A DNA stretch of 64,000 bases from Pseudomonadota bacterium (GTDB lineage: Bacteria > Pseudomonadota > Gammaproteobacteria > Burkholderiales > Sulfuriferulaceae): NCBI GenBank assembly GCA_021845925.1, contig JAJZUW010000008.1, forward strand, positions 50,604 through 114,603, in the 5' to 3' direction. The notes beneath the pieces were generated by a model. It was given only the letters and a program-made list of their open reading frames with translations, ran no database searches and had not been told where the DNA came from. The translations under genes and the position numbers were made by a program. Shown here one piece after another: positions 1 through 9,738 of the stretch; the first letter of the stretch is position 1; the number at the start of each line of letters is the position of its first letter.

Positions 1-509
1 GCAAACACCTGCTCCAGTAACGATCGTTCATGCGGGCTGATATCAATCCCCAGATGGCGGCTGGCATACCAGTCCGGAAACAGCTGCAGCTCACGCAGCA
101 ACAGCTCGCGATCATATTCCGGCAGGCTGCCGGGCTGACTGGCCTGTTGCAGGCGCAACAAGGCATCGGTGGCAGCGCCATACAGTTCGGCGGCATTGTT
201 CTGGTCAAGCCGGACAAGATAGGTGGTGTCGCCAAAATCATCCAGCAACAGGAAGCCCTGCGTCAGATCCTGATGGATGATTTTTGGCACCCGCACCCCG
301 GCGGCGGTAAACAATTGCGCAACATGGACAAACGGACGGCAATCTTCATGCTGCGGCGGCGCATCCATCACGATATAATGTCTGCCATCTGTCAGCTGGG
401 CACGAAAATATCTTCGGAAACTGGCATCCGCGCCAACCGGCGCGATCTGCGGTTCCTGCCCAGGGAACAAGCGAACCAACCAGGAGAGGACGAGTTCTTG
501 ACGTTGCAT
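1..509 (-). CDS. amgK: Partial N-acetylmuramate/N-acetylglucosamine kinase (AmgK), cut by window start
   Basis: Only the N-terminal ~169 codons are present; the gene runs off the left edge. Translating the minus strand from the ATG at 509 gives an aminoglycoside-phosphotransferase-fold protein with GADASFRRYFRA near residue 26, VMDAPP near 47, FLLLDDFGDTTYL near residue 90 and LPEYDRELLLRE further on, the pattern of AmgK proteins. AmgK phosphorylates MurNAc (and GlcNAc) at the anomeric position for cell-wall recycling into UDP-MurNAc, usually with MurU encoded next to it. It diverges from lptD, and this amgK<>lptD arrangement is common in beta- and gammaproteobacteria. The substrate is inferred from family and context. 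Confidence 0.82.
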   Translation of the reverse strand, partial: MQRQELVLSWLVRLFPGQEPQIAPVGADASFRRYFRAQLTDGRHYIVMDAPPQHEDCRPFVHVAQLFTAAGVRVPKIIHQDLTQGFLLLDDFGDTTYLVRLDQNNAAELYGAATDALLRLQQASQPGSLPEYDRELLLRELQLFPDWYASRHLGIDISPHERSLLEQVF

Positions 510-630
510 GAAGTTCCTGCCAGATGCGTAGTATTTCTCGCATTCTAGCACCAACAGCCTGTTCGCAGGCCGTTGAAATGTTCATGTGCACGAGCGCACC
601 AGTCCAGCCAAGTCCCCGGCTTCGCCGACA

Positions 631-2913
631 ATGACAAGAAAATTTCTGACTACCCTTCCCTTGCTGTTGGCTGGTCTGCCGGTGGCAGCCGACACGCTGG
701 GCATGCCACCTCCGGCTGACGCCATGAATCTGGCGCCGCCGGCCGGCCCGATCGATCTCCTGCCATCCGGCGAGCTGACCTTTCCGACCACCGCTGTCAA
801 GAATCCGCCCATGTTTTTTCGCGCGGACAGCGTGACCGGCGTTGAAAACGTCTGGATGGATGCCGACGGCCAGGTCGAGCTGCGCCGCGGCCCCGGCGTG
901 ATGACCGCAGACCACATGCACTACACGTTTGCAGATGACACGGTCAAGGCAAACGGCAATGTCTGCCTGACCCAGCAGGGACTCAACCTGACCGGTCCCG
1001 ACCTGTTGATGCATCTGCAGCCGCAAACCGGCACCATGAACGATGCCACTTACACCTACCACAGCCCTGCGCCGGTTACTTACTCCGACGAAGGCAAGCG
1101 TTCGATCAGTTTTGCCCGCGGCAGTGCGTCCGCCATCAACTTTACCGGTCAGAACCAGTACCAGCTGGACAACGCAACCTATACCACCTGCCAGCCGGGC
1201 GACAACGACTGGTACCTGCGCCTGCGCGACCTGACGCTCGACACCAACAGCCAGATCGGCACGGCGCATGGCGCAACCCTGCAATTCAAGGACACACCGA
1301 TCCTGTGGACACCCTGGATCAATTTTCCGCTCAACGATGCGCGTCGCAGCGGATTCCTGTCGCCAGTCATTGGCACCACCGGCAACAGTGGCGCCAGCAT
1401 TTCCCTGCCCTGGTACTGGAATATTGCACCGAATTACGATGCAACCTTCAATCCGACCATCATCAGTAAACGCGGCCTGGAACTGGGTGGTGAATTCCGT
1501 TACCTGACGCCGACCATGAGCGGGACAATCGACGGGGACATCCTGCCAGACAAACTGACCGGCACCACGCGCTGGGACAGTTTCATCCAGCACAATGAAA
1601 CCTTTGCCGATGGTGTCAGTGGACATATCACCTACCAGGCCACATCGGACAACAACTTCTTCCGCGACCTGTCGAACCAGCTTTCGTTTACCTCGCTGGT
1701 CACGCTGGACCAGGAAGCCGGCGCCAGCTGGACCACCCCGTTCGGAACCGGCAGTGTCCTGGTCCAGCAATTCCAGACCCTGCAGGACCCCAATGCGCCG
1801 ATCATTCCGCCTTATGCACGGATGCCGGAACTGACCTGGGTCACCGACAAGCCCATTGCCGGCGGCGCCGAATTCAACCTGTATACCGACATGACGCGTT
1901 TTGTTCATCCCACTCTGGTGAATGGCGATCGTTTTGTGTTCAACCCGAGTGTTTCGTTGCCGATGATGACCGATTTCGGCTACATCACACCGAAAGTAGG
2001 CATTGACTACACCGCCTACCAGCTGGGCGCAAACAATACATCCAGTCAGTCACGTTACACGCGCACACTACCTGTGGTCAGTGTCGATAGTGGAATGTAT
2101 TTTGACCGCAACACGAACTTTTTCGGTCATGACTACACCCAGTCGCTCGAGCCCCGGCTGTACTACGTCTACATTCCGTATCAGAACCAGAACCAGCTGC
2201 CCAATTTTGATACCGCCCTGCTCGACCCGATCAACTACGCCACCCTGTTCACCGAAAACCGCTTTGTCGGTTACGACCGGATCAACGATGCCAATGAACT
2301 GACCATGGCAGTCACCTCGCGATTCACTGACAACGCAACCGGTCTGGAACGGCTGCGGGTTTCGCTGGGCCAGCGTTTCTATTTTTCGCCCGAACAGGTC
2401 ACACTGCCCGGAATCGCCCCCATCACGTCCAGTTCGAGCGACATCCTGGCCGACATCGGTGGCCAGATCAACGAACACTGGCGTGCCGAAACGGCCATCA
2501 GCTACAACACCAGTTCCGGGCAGACGGATGACGAGAGCTTCATCATCAATTACCAGCCCGCCCGCGGCACGGTCGTCAACATCAGCTACCGGTCTCTTGC
2601 CGGCCAGCTCAACCAGTTCGACATCTCGACGGAATGGCCGCTCAGTTCGCGCTGGTACGCCCTGTTAGGGTATGATTACTCCCTGCTCGACAGCAGTCTG
2701 GTCGAAGGGCTGGCCGGAGTGGAATACAATGCGGGCTGCTGGGCGATCCGCGCGGTATTCCAGACCATCGCCATTGCGCTCAACACCACCAGCACATCAT
2801 TTTTTATTCAGCTGGAGCTGAACGGATTGGGTAATCTGGGTTCCAATCCGCTCGAAGCACTAAACCTCAGCATACCGGGATATGTCAACAGCAATGAACT
2901 CACTCCTCCGTAA
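631..2913 (+). CDS. lptD: LPS-assembly protein LptD
   Basis: Outer-membrane beta-barrel of the Lpt machine, which inserts lipopolysaccharide into the outer leaflet together with LptE. The ATG at 631 is preferred over the in-frame ATG at 586 because it starts directly with a classic signal peptide (MTRKFLTTLPLLLAG, then VAA before a cleavage-like site). Residues ~45-170 form the OstA-type beta-jellyroll (VWMDADGQVELRRG, VKANGNVCLTQ); the rest is a long Tyr/Asn-rich barrel of alternating strands. At ~760 aa it is of normal family length. Its 3' end overlaps the start of surA, whose chaperone product assists LptD folding, so coupled translation makes sense. It diverges from amgK. Confidence 0.95.
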   Translation: MTRKFLTTLPLLLAGLPVAADTLGMPPPADAMNLAPPAGPIDLLPSGELTFPTTAVKNPPMFFRADSVTGVENVWMDADGQVELRRGPGVMTADHMHYTFADDTVKANGNVCLTQQGLNLTGPDLLMHLQPQTGTMNDATYTYHSPAPVTYSDEGKRSISFARGSASAINFTGQNQYQLDNATYTTCQPGDNDWYLRLRDLTLDTNSQIGTAHGATLQFKDTPILWTPWINFPLNDARRSGFLSPVIGTTGNSGASISLPWYWNIAPNYDATFNPTIISKRGLELGGEFRYLTPTMSGTIDGDILPDKLTGTTRWDSFIQHNETFADGVSGHITYQATSDNNFFRDLSNQLSFTSLVTLDQEAGASWTTPFGTGSVLVQQFQTLQDPNAPIIPPYARMPELTWVTDKPIAGGAEFNLYTDMTRFVHPTLVNGDRFVFNPSVSLPMMTDFGYITPKVGIDYTAYQLGANNTSSQSRYTRTLPVVSVDSGMYFDRNTNFFGHDYTQSLEPRLYYVYIPYQNQNQLPNFDTALLDPINYATLFTENRFVGYDRINDANELTMAVTSRFTDNATGLERLRVSLGQRFYFSPEQVTLPGIAPITSSSSDILADIGGQINEHWRAETAISYNTSSGQTDDESFIINYQPARGTVVNISYRSLAGQLNQFDISTEWPLSSRWYALLGYDYSLLDSSLVEGLAGVEYNAGCWAIRAVFQTIAIALNTTSTSFFIQLELNGLGNLGSNPLEALNLSIPGYVNSNELTPP

Positions 2914-4210
2914 TCTGCATACTTTTCTGCTGGCACTGCTCCTGCTGCCAGCGCTCGCCCTGGCCGCCGGCAGCCCCAAAGCGCCGGTCACGCCAATCGA
3001 CGACATCGTGGCGGTGGTCAACAGCGATGTGATCACCCAGCACGAACTGGACGAACGTTACGACCGCGCCGTCGCACAGCTGAAACAGCGCGGCATCCAG
3101 GTACCTCCGCGCGATGTTCTCAAACGTCAGCTGCTCGATCGCATGATCAATGACAAGATCCAGCTGCAGTACGCCCAGCAGAGCGGCATTCGTGTCGATG
3201 CACCAACCCTGGACCGCGCCATCGAAAAAATCGCCGAACAGAACAACATGACCATGGAACAGTTCCGCGCCACCCTGGCCAAACAGGGTGTTCCGTTCGA
3301 AAAATTCAGCTCCGACATCCGCAACGAAATCATCATGACCAGACTGCGCGAGCGCGACGTCAACAACAAGGTTTCGGTGAGCGAATCCGAGGTCGACAAT
3401 TTCCTGGCCACCCGCGCCAAACTGGGCATGGACGAGGAATACCATCTGGCGCACATTGGCATCAACATCCCGGACAATGCCACGCCGCAACAGATTGCCG
3501 CTGCTGCGCAGAAAGCCCAATCCGCCAAACATGAACTGGATCAGGGCGCCGATTTCCGTCAGGTATCGGCCGCCTATTCCGACAGCCCGAACGCGCTGGA
3601 AGGCGGCGACCTTGGCTGGCGAAGTGCTGCGCAGATCCCACCCCAGTACCTCGAACTGATTTCGCACATGAAGCCGGGCGATACCAGCGATGTGCTGCGC
3701 GACAACACAGCTTTCCACATCCTCCGGCTGATCGACAGGCGCGATGCGAGCCAGTCTTCCATCATCCAGCAGACGCATGCCCGGCATATCCTGATCAAGA
3801 CCAATGCCATCGTCACCGATGACGATGCCAAAAAGCATCTGGAACAGATCCGCCAGGACATCCTGTCCGGCAAAGCCAAATTTTCCGACATGGCCAAAAA
3901 ATACTCTGACGACGGCAGCGCCAGCAAAGGCGGCGACCTCGGCTGGCTGTCTCCGGGCGACACCGTACCGGAATTCGAGAAAGCCATGGATGCGCTCAAG
4001 GTCGGTGAAATCAGCGAGCCGATCAAGTCTCCCTTCGGATATCACCTGATCCAGGTCATCGAACGGCGCCAGAAGGATGTCACCCAGGAAAAAAGACGCA
4101 TCATGGCACGCGACGCCATTTTCCAGCGCAAGCTGGAGCAGGCCACGGAAGACTGGATGCGCGAACTGCGTGACCGTGCCTACGTGGAAATCCGCACCCC
4201 CGGCAAATGA
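2882..4210 (+). CDS. surA: Periplasmic chaperone / peptidyl-prolyl isomerase SurA
   Basis: Periplasmic chaperone for outer-membrane proteins. A hydrophobic signal peptide ([19 protein letters not shown]) is followed by the SurA N-terminal domain ([20 protein letters not shown]) and two parvulin domains. The first, at ~170-275, contains [20 protein letters not shown]. The second, at ~280-390, starts ARHILIKT and contains [19 protein letters not shown]. At 442 aa it is of typical length. The ATG at 2882 lies inside the end of lptD; an ATG at 2894 is an alternative start. It overlaps pdxA by 4 nt, consistent with an lptD-surA-pdxA-rsmA operon. Confidence 0.96.
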   Translation: MSTAMNSLLRNLHTFLLALLLLPALALAAGSPKAPVTPIDDIVAVVNSDVITQHELDERYDRAVAQLKQRGIQVPPRDVLKRQLLDRMINDKIQLQYAQQSGIRVDAPTLDRAIEKIAEQNNMTMEQFRATLAKQGVPFEKFSSDIRNEIIMTRLRERDVNNKVSVSESEVDNFLATRAKLGMDEEYHLAHIGINIPDNATPQQIAAAAQKAQSAKHELDQGADFRQVSAAYSDSPNALEGGDLGWRSAAQIPPQYLELISHMKPGDTSDVLRDNTAFHILRLIDRRDASQSSIIQQTHARHILIKTNAIVTDDDAKKHLEQIRQDILSGKAKFSDMAKKYSDDGSASKGGDLGWLSPGDTVPEFEKAMDALKVGEISEPIKSPFGYHLIQVIERRQKDVTQEKRRIMARDAIFQRKLEQATEDWMRELRDRAYVEIRTPGK

Positions 4211-5190
4211 CACGCCCGCTGGCCCTGACCGCCGGCGAACCGGCCGGCATTGGTCCTGACCTCTGTATCCAGTGGGCGCAGAGCCGCCGCGACACGCCGG
4301 TGGTGGTACTGGCAGACCGCACCACGCTGCTGGACCGCGCCGGTCTGCTGGGACTGTCCCTGATTCCGGACGCTTACCAGCCCGGCAGGCCACCCACCAC
4401 CGAAGCCGGCCACCTGACGCTGCTCGACCTGCCCCAGGCCAGCCGGACCATTGCCGGCCGGCTTGATCCGGCCAATGCGCGTTTTGTCCTCAACACGCTC
4501 GATCGCGCCATTGACGGCTGTCTTGCCGGCGAGTTTTCTGCCATGGTCACCGCGCCAGTACACAAGGGCATCATCAACGATGCCGGCATCCCTTTCACCG
4601 GACACACCGAATACCTGGCCGAACGCACGCACACCCCGCATGTGGTGATGATGCTGACCGGGGCCGGCATGCGGGTCGCGCTGGCCAGCACCCATCTGCC
4701 GCTCCGCGCGGTTGCCGACGCGATCACGCCGGACAGTCTGCGTGCAACTCTGCGCATCCTGCATCAGGACCTGGTCAGCCGCTTCCGCATCGCGGACCCG
4801 CACATCCTGGTTGCCGGACTCAATCCGCATGCCGGCGAGGATGGTCATCTGGGCGACGAAGAAATCCGTGTCATCACCCCGGTACTCGACGAATTGCGCG
4901 CCAGCGGCATGCACCTGACCGGCCCCTTGCCAGCCGACACCCTGTTTCATCCCGCCCGCCTGGCAACAGCCGATGCGGTGCTGGCCATGTACCATGACCA
5001 GGGGCTGCCGGTGCTCAAGCACGCCAGTTTTGGCGAAGGCATCAACATCACACTGGGCCTGCCAGTCATCCGCACATCAGTTGACCACGGCACGGCAGTC
5101 GATCTGGCCGGCACTGGCCGCGCGGATACCGGCAGCCTGCAGGCAGCCCTGTCTCTGGCGGCAAGACTGGCTTCGGAGGCTGACGCATGA
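4207..5190 (+). CDS. pdxA: 4-hydroxythreonine-4-phosphate dehydrogenase PdxA
   Basis: Pyridoxal 5'-phosphate biosynthesis enzyme that oxidises 4-phosphohydroxy-L-threonine with NAD(P)+; the product condenses with deoxyxylulose phosphate via PdxJ. Family motifs are clear: [12 protein letters not shown] at the N terminus, [37 protein letters not shown], and [12 protein letters not shown] with the metal-ligand histidines. At 327 aa it is of normal size. It shares 4-nt ATGA overlaps with surA upstream and rsmA downstream, the standard proteobacterial order. Confidence 0.96.
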   Translation: MTRPLALTAGEPAGIGPDLCIQWAQSRRDTPVVVLADRTTLLDRAGLLGLSLIPDAYQPGRPPTTEAGHLTLLDLPQASRTIAGRLDPANARFVLNTLDRAIDGCLAGEFSAMVTAPVHKGIINDAGIPFTGHTEYLAERTHTPHVVMMLTGAGMRVALASTHLPLRAVADAITPDSLRATLRILHQDLVSRFRIADPHILVAGLNPHAGEDGHLGDEEIRVITPVLDELRASGMHLTGPLPADTLFHPARLATADAVLAMYHDQGLPVLKHASFGEGINITLGLPVIRTSVDHGTAVDLAGTGRADTGSLQAALSLAARLASEADA

Positions 5191-5960
5191 GCCGGCACAT
5201 TCCCCGAAAACGCTTTGGCCAGCATTTCCTGACCGATCCGGACATCATCTCGGCCATCGTGCACGCCATCAGGCCACGCAGTGGCGAGCATCTGGTCGAA
5301 ATCGGCCCGGGTCTTGGTGCACTCACCGTTCCTCTGCTGGAACAGGCCGGCCATCTGACCGTGATCGAACTGGACCGCGACATCGTCGCCCGTCTGCAAA
5401 AACGTTTCCCGCCAGACCGGCTGACCATCCACGCCGGCGACGCACTGACATTCGATTTTGCCAGTCTGCCAGCGCCCCTGCGTCTGGTCGGCAACCTGCC
5501 ATACAACATCTCGACCCCGTTGCTGTTCCATCTGGCCGCATTCGCCAGCCGCATCACCGATATCCACGTCATGCTGCAAAAGGAAGTGGTCGATCGCATG
5601 ACTGCTCGCAGCGGAACCGCCGACTATGGCCGGCTGTCCGTCATGCTGCAATACCGGTTCGACATGGAACTGTTGTTTGACGTACCACCCGATGCGTTCG
5701 ACCCACCACCCAAAGTGGATTCGGCTGTTGTACGCATGATCCCGCGCAGCCAGGACGAGCAGTCCCGCTGCGATATTGCGGAACTGGAAAAACTGGTCAC
5801 CAGCGCTTTTTCACAACGTCGCAAGACCCTGCGCAACACGCTTGGACACCTGATCAGTCCGGATGGCTTCGCCAGTCTCGGCATTGATCCCGGACGCCGC
5901 GCCGAGACGCTGGAACTGGCGGATTTCATCCGCATGACCAATCATCTCGGCAACCATTGA
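5187..5960 (+). CDS. rsmA: 16S rRNA (adenine(1518)-N6/adenine(1519)-N6)-dimethyltransferase RsmA (KsgA)
   Basis: SAM-dependent enzyme that dimethylates two adjacent adenines in the 3'-terminal hairpin of 16S rRNA during small-subunit maturation. It begins with [11 protein letters not shown], followed by SAM motif I ([11 protein letters not shown]), an acidic motif GDALTFD, and the catalytic [12 protein letters not shown] motif near residue 105. The C-terminal RNA-binding part has [13 protein letters not shown]. At 257 aa it is of normal length. Start ATG overlaps the pdxA stop by 4 nt. Confidence 0.96.
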   Translation: MSRHIPRKRFGQHFLTDPDIISAIVHAIRPRSGEHLVEIGPGLGALTVPLLEQAGHLTVIELDRDIVARLQKRFPPDRLTIHAGDALTFDFASLPAPLRLVGNLPYNISTPLLFHLAAFASRITDIHVMLQKEVVDRMTARSGTADYGRLSVMLQYRFDMELLFDVPPDAFDPPPKVDSAVVRMIPRSQDEQSRCDIAELEKLVTSAFSQRRKTLRNTLGHLISPDGFASLGIDPGRRAETLELADFIRMTNHLGNH

Positions 5961-5982
5961 ACCCGTACACGAGGAAATTCCG

Positions 5983-6453
5983 ATGAACCTGACCGATATC
6001 GCAGTGGAATGCCTGCAAACCATGGGCCTGCCGCACACCCGGGTGCCCGGCATGCCGGTGATCAACCTGCCGGTGGACAGCCCGGCCGGCAAACTGAACA
6101 TGTACATTCACAGCCACGAAGCAGCAAGCCGGCTGTTCGTCTATTCGCGTCCGCAGGATCTGCTGGTCCCGCCAGAACGCATCGAAGAAGTGGCCCTGTT
6201 TCTGTGCCGGGCAAATTATGGCCTGCCGCTGGGCAATTTCGAAATCGATCTCAACGATGGCGAATTCAACTTCAAGAACAGTGTAGACGTCAACCAGGGA
6301 GCACTGACTGCCGGCATGGTACAGACACTGATCGTGTTTTCGCTGGAATGCTATGCCCGCTACCTGCCAGGCATCCAGGCAGTGATCGATGGCCAGGATG
6401 CCAAATCCGCCATCGAAACCATTGATGGCCCGACACGCATCCAGATCCGCTGA
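5983..6453 (+). CDS. YbjN-domain protein of unknown function
   Basis: A 156-aa soluble protein without signal peptide or membrane segment. It resembles the YbjN family (often described as putative sensory transduction regulators with a type III-chaperone-like fold): an N-terminal helix, a central beta-rich part with LNMYIHSHEAASRLFVYS, and a C-terminal helix pair. It has a clear ribosome-binding site (GAGGAAA) before the ATG, 22 nt after rsmA, and only 6 nt separate it from the helicase gene that follows, so all three may be co-transcribed. No catalytic residues can be pointed to, and the role is unknown. Confidence 0.7.
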   Translation: MNLTDIAVECLQTMGLPHTRVPGMPVINLPVDSPAGKLNMYIHSHEAASRLFVYSRPQDLLVPPERIEEVALFLCRANYGLPLGNFEIDLNDGEFNFKNSVDVNQGALTAGMVQTLIVFSLECYARYLPGIQAVIDGQDAKSAIETIDGPTRIQIR

Positions 6454-6459
6454 GCATTC

Positions 6460-9400
6460 ATGCCTGGAAACACGCAGGACGACTCCCTGCGACAGATCAC
6501 CCTGACTGCTCTCGATCCGGCGCGTCCGGTGATTGTGGAAGCCTGTGCCGGCAGTGGCAAAACCTGGCTGCTGGTGTCGCGCATGGTCAGGCTGTTGCTG
6601 GAGGGTGCAGACCCTTCGTCGATTCTGGCCATTACGTTCACCCGCAAGGCCGCCGGCGAAATGCGGCAACGCCTGCACGGCTGGCTTGAATGGTGTGCCA
6701 TGGCCAGCACGGCGGATCTGACCAGCTTTCTGACCGAACGCGGCATCAGCGAAGCAGCCATGCCCGCCGCGCTGGCCCGGGCACCCAGACTGTTTGAACA
6801 GCTGATCAACGCCCACCCGGGCATCCGCATCCAGACGTTTCATGCCTGGTTCCAGGAACTGGTCCAGCGTGCGCCGGTGTCGAGCGGATACGCCGGTTTC
6901 ACGCTCACCGAACAGACCTCCGCCCTGCGCGAACGCGCCTGGCAGACGTTCATCCGTCAACCGGATAGCCCGGCCATCCAGGCATTCAACAGACTGCTGC
7001 GCACGATCGGCAACCACAATACCCGTCAGTTGCTGGATCAGTTTCTGGCCGCCCGCAACAACTGGCTGGCCTGGACCGAAGGCATGGCCGATCCACTGGC
7101 GTACGCGCGCCAGTATTTTGGCCAGCTCGGCCAGATCACAGGCGTCGACCCCAGGCAGAAACTGGTCGATCAGCCAGCATTTCTCGCTGAAGCCAGCACT
7201 TACATTCAACTTCTGGACCAGGGCACAGACGCACGCAGGCAGATCGCAGCCCGGCTGTCATCCGGCATCGACAGTTCGCAACCCTGGCAGAACCGCTTTG
7301 AGCAGTTGCGCCAGGCCGTCCTCAAGGAAAACGGCGAAATCCGGGCCAACGTGATCAAGGAAACCGCCAAACCGGCCGGCCTGCATGCACTGCATGTCCA
7401 GATCGGCGAACAGCTACGCCAGGCTCTGGTCGCCTGGCAGGACCAGCAGACTGCTTCCATGAACCTGGATGTGATCGAAGCCGGGCAGGGTTATCTGCAA
7501 GTGTGGCAGGATATCAAGCGCCAGCAGCGGGTACTGGATTTTGACGACATCGAGTGGCTGACCCATCGCATGCTTGCCGACGACAGTCTGGCCGGCTACC
7601 TGCTGGTACGTCTGGATGCGCGCTACCGCCATTTGCTGCTAGACGAGTTTCAGGACACCAATCCCCTGCAATGGCGTATCCTGCAGGCATGGCTGCACGC
7701 CAGCGGCAGCCATGAAACCGGTCCTGGCCTGTTTGTCGTGGGTGATCCCAAGCAATCGATTTACCGTTTCCGTGGCGCGCAAAGTGGCCTGTTCGAACAG
7801 GCCGCCCACAGTCTGCACCACAGCGGCGCCAGCTGGCTCAGGTTCAACCACAGCCGCCGCCTGAGCCAGTCGGTGCTGAAAGCGGTGAATCTCACCCTGG
7901 CCGGCAGCATGGTTCATTTTGAGCCGCACACCGGCGAAGACAGCCGTGGCACCGGTCTGGTCAAGGTGCTGCCGCTGGCCGTGCTGTCAGCCCGACCGGA
8001 AAGCAACCGTACACATTGCCGCAACCCGCTCGACAGCCCAGCGCCGGAAAACGAACGCACCAATGCCAGAATTGCCGAAGCAGACCAGCTGGTCACCGGC
8101 ATTCGCCAGATGACCGGCCACTGGTTGATACCCGATTCGCACGGCACCCGACCGGTCGAATACCGGGACATTCTGTTGCTGGTGCGCAACCGGACCCATC
8201 TCGAAACATACGAAACCGCCTTGCGCGAGGCCGGTCTGCCGTTCCGCCGCTCCAGTCGTGGCGGTTTGCTGTCCACACTGGAAGCGCAGGACATGCTTGC
8301 CATCCTGCGTGCGCTGTCCAATCCGGCAGATGACCTGGCCGTTGCCCATGCCTTGCGTTGTCCGGTGTTCGGCTGCACGGACGATGACCTGCAACGCGTG
8401 CGCCGGCATCTGACCAGCAGCCAGACAACCGGCTGGCTGGCGGCTATGGACACACTCGACAATCCCGGTGCGCAACTGGCCCGCGCCAGGCAGCTGTTAC
8501 AAAGCTGGCGCATGGCTGCGCGGCAGTTGCCAGTGCATGACCTGATCGACCGCATCCAGTCCGAGGGCAATCTGCCGGAGTGCTATGCCAGCCAGACTCC
8601 TGTCACGCTGATGCCGGGTGTGCGCGCCAATCTGGCCGGCATAGCTGGCCTGGCCCTGGAATGGGAGGGTGGTCGCTATCCCAGTCTGCCTGCGTTTCTC
8701 AGGCACCTGCGCCGTCTCGCCCTGCACAACGACGACAGCCAGGAAGACGATGACGGACTATCCGACAGCATCCGCATCCACACAGTGCATGGCGCAAAAG
8801 GACTGGAAGCGCCAGTGGTCTGGCTACTGGACAGCGGACGGCACAAACCGTCTGACAATAGCTGGCAAACCCTGGTTGACTGGCCGGCACAGGCAGAACG
8901 GCCGCTGCATTTTTCCATGACCGGCAACAAGGACTGGCGAGCCAGCTGGCAACGCAGCATCCAGGAACGCCAGGCCACGCTGAATGAGATTGAACAGCGC
9001 AACCTGTTGTACGTGGCCATGACCCGTGCGCGCGATATTCTCATCGTATCGGCGCCGCCACAATCCACACCGGGTGGCTGGCACGCGGAAATTGCCGTTG
9101 CGCTCGGAGGTAGCAGTGAAACCGGGGCGCAACTGGGTGCGCCAATAATCAGCGAATTCCAGGCCGATTCAGGCCCTGACGTTCCCGTCCTGCCTGTCGT
9201 CGGGCAGCTGCCAGTTCGGTACCCAGCTACCGGAAACCGGCGTGACAGCGATAATCCGGCCAGCCGTTTTGGCAGTTTCGTGCATGAACTGCTGGAACAC
9301 GCAGTCCCGCCGGCGCCCCAGACCGACAGTCTGGCAAGACGTTACGGCCACCATCCCGACTGGCACCGGGCCTGGGCTATCTGTCAGCGCATCCTGCAAG

Positions 9401-9696
9401 CAGAACACCTGCGTCATTTTTTTGATCCAAACGCTTATGTGCGTGCCGACAACGAACTGAGCTGGGTGCGCGCCGATGGCAAAATTGGCCGCATCGACCG
9501 ACTGGTCGAGTTTTCCACCGAAATATGGATTCTGGATTACAAAACTGGGCACGTTGAAACAGCAGAAAGCCGTTATGCAGAACAGCTGCTGGAATACCGG
9601 GACGTAATACAGCACTGCCTGGCAGGCAAACCGGTGCGTTGCGCACTGATCACCCACCAGGCGGAATTGGTGGAAATGACGCCGAAAACCACCTGA
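6460..9696 (+). CDS. AddA/RecB-type UvrD-family helicase with C-terminal nuclease
   Basis: Superfamily 1A DNA helicase of 1078 aa. Motif I is EACAGSGKTWLLVS near residue 28, motif Ia ITFTRKAAGEM, motif II LLLDEFQDTNPLQW near residue 392, motif III GDPKQSIYRFRGAQ, motif V TVHGAKGLEAPVVWL and motif VI LYVAMTRARDILIV. The last ~90 residues carry a PD-(D/E)XK nuclease signature (KIGRIDRLVEF, then ILDYKTG, then a Q-x3-Y helix). This architecture belongs to the AddA/RecB end-processing nucleases of double-strand-break repair. A partner AddB or RecC is expected but none is encoded anywhere in the window. It is convergent with glyS, with 42 nt between stops. Confidence 0.85.
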   Translation: MPGNTQDDSLRQITLTALDPARPVIVEACAGSGKTWLLVSRMVRLLLEGADPSSILAITFTRKAAGEMRQRLHGWLEWCAMASTADLTSFLTERGISEAAMPAALARAPRLFEQLINAHPGIRIQTFHAWFQELVQRAPVSSGYAGFTLTEQTSALRERAWQTFIRQPDSPAIQAFNRLLRTIGNHNTRQLLDQFLAARNNWLAWTEGMADPLAYARQYFGQLGQITGVDPRQKLVDQPAFLAEASTYIQLLDQGTDARRQIAARLSSGIDSSQPWQNRFEQLRQAVLKENGEIRANVIKETAKPAGLHALHVQIGEQLRQALVAWQDQQTASMNLDVIEAGQGYLQVWQDIKRQQRVLDFDDIEWLTHRMLADDSLAGYLLVRLDARYRHLLLDEFQDTNPLQWRILQAWLHASGSHETGPGLFVVGDPKQSIYRFRGAQSGLFEQAAHSLHHSGASWLRFNHSRRLSQSVLKAVNLTLAGSMVHFEPHTGEDSRGTGLVKVLPLAVLSARPESNRTHCRNPLDSPAPENERTNARIAEADQLVTGIRQMTGHWLIPDSHGTRPVEYRDILLLVRNRTHLETYETALREAGLPFRRSSRGGLLSTLEAQDMLAILRALSNPADDLAVAHALRCPVFGCTDDDLQRVRRHLTSSQTTGWLAAMDTLDNPGAQLARARQLLQSWRMAARQLPVHDLIDRIQSEGNLPECYASQTPVTLMPGVRANLAGIAGLALEWEGGRYPSLPAFLRHLRRLALHNDDSQEDDDGLSDSIRIHTVHGAKGLEAPVVWLLDSGRHKPSDNSWQTLVDWPAQAERPLHFSMTGNKDWRASWQRSIQERQATLNEIEQRNLLYVAMTRARDILIVSAPPQSTPGGWHAEIAVALGGSSETGAQLGAPIISEFQADSGPDVPVLPVVGQLPVRYPATGNRRDSDNPASRFGSFVHELLEHAVPPAPQTDSLARRYGHHPDWHRAWAICQRILQAEHLRHFFDPNAYVRADNELSWVRADGKIGRIDRLVEFSTEIWILDYKTGHVETAESRYAEQLLEYRDVIQHCLAGKPVRCALITHQAELVEMTPKTT

Positions 9697-9738
9697 AACG
9701 GCGACGCGCGCCTCGCCCGCACCGCCATTGGCATCGAC

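Noticed and set aside
346..1908. 520-codon minus-strand open frame opposite amgK and lptD
   Set aside because: It lies antisense to clear lptD coding sequence and its translation is low-complexity Gly/Arg/Val-rich with no domain; it is a shadow of the GC-biased codons.
2900..4393. 497-codon minus-strand open frame opposite surA
   Set aside because: Fully antisense to surA and pdxA, with no recognisable motif.
5926..7209. 427-codon minus-strand open frame opposite the YbjN and helicase genes
   Set aside because: Covers two genes with clear motifs on the plus strand; its own translation shows nothing.
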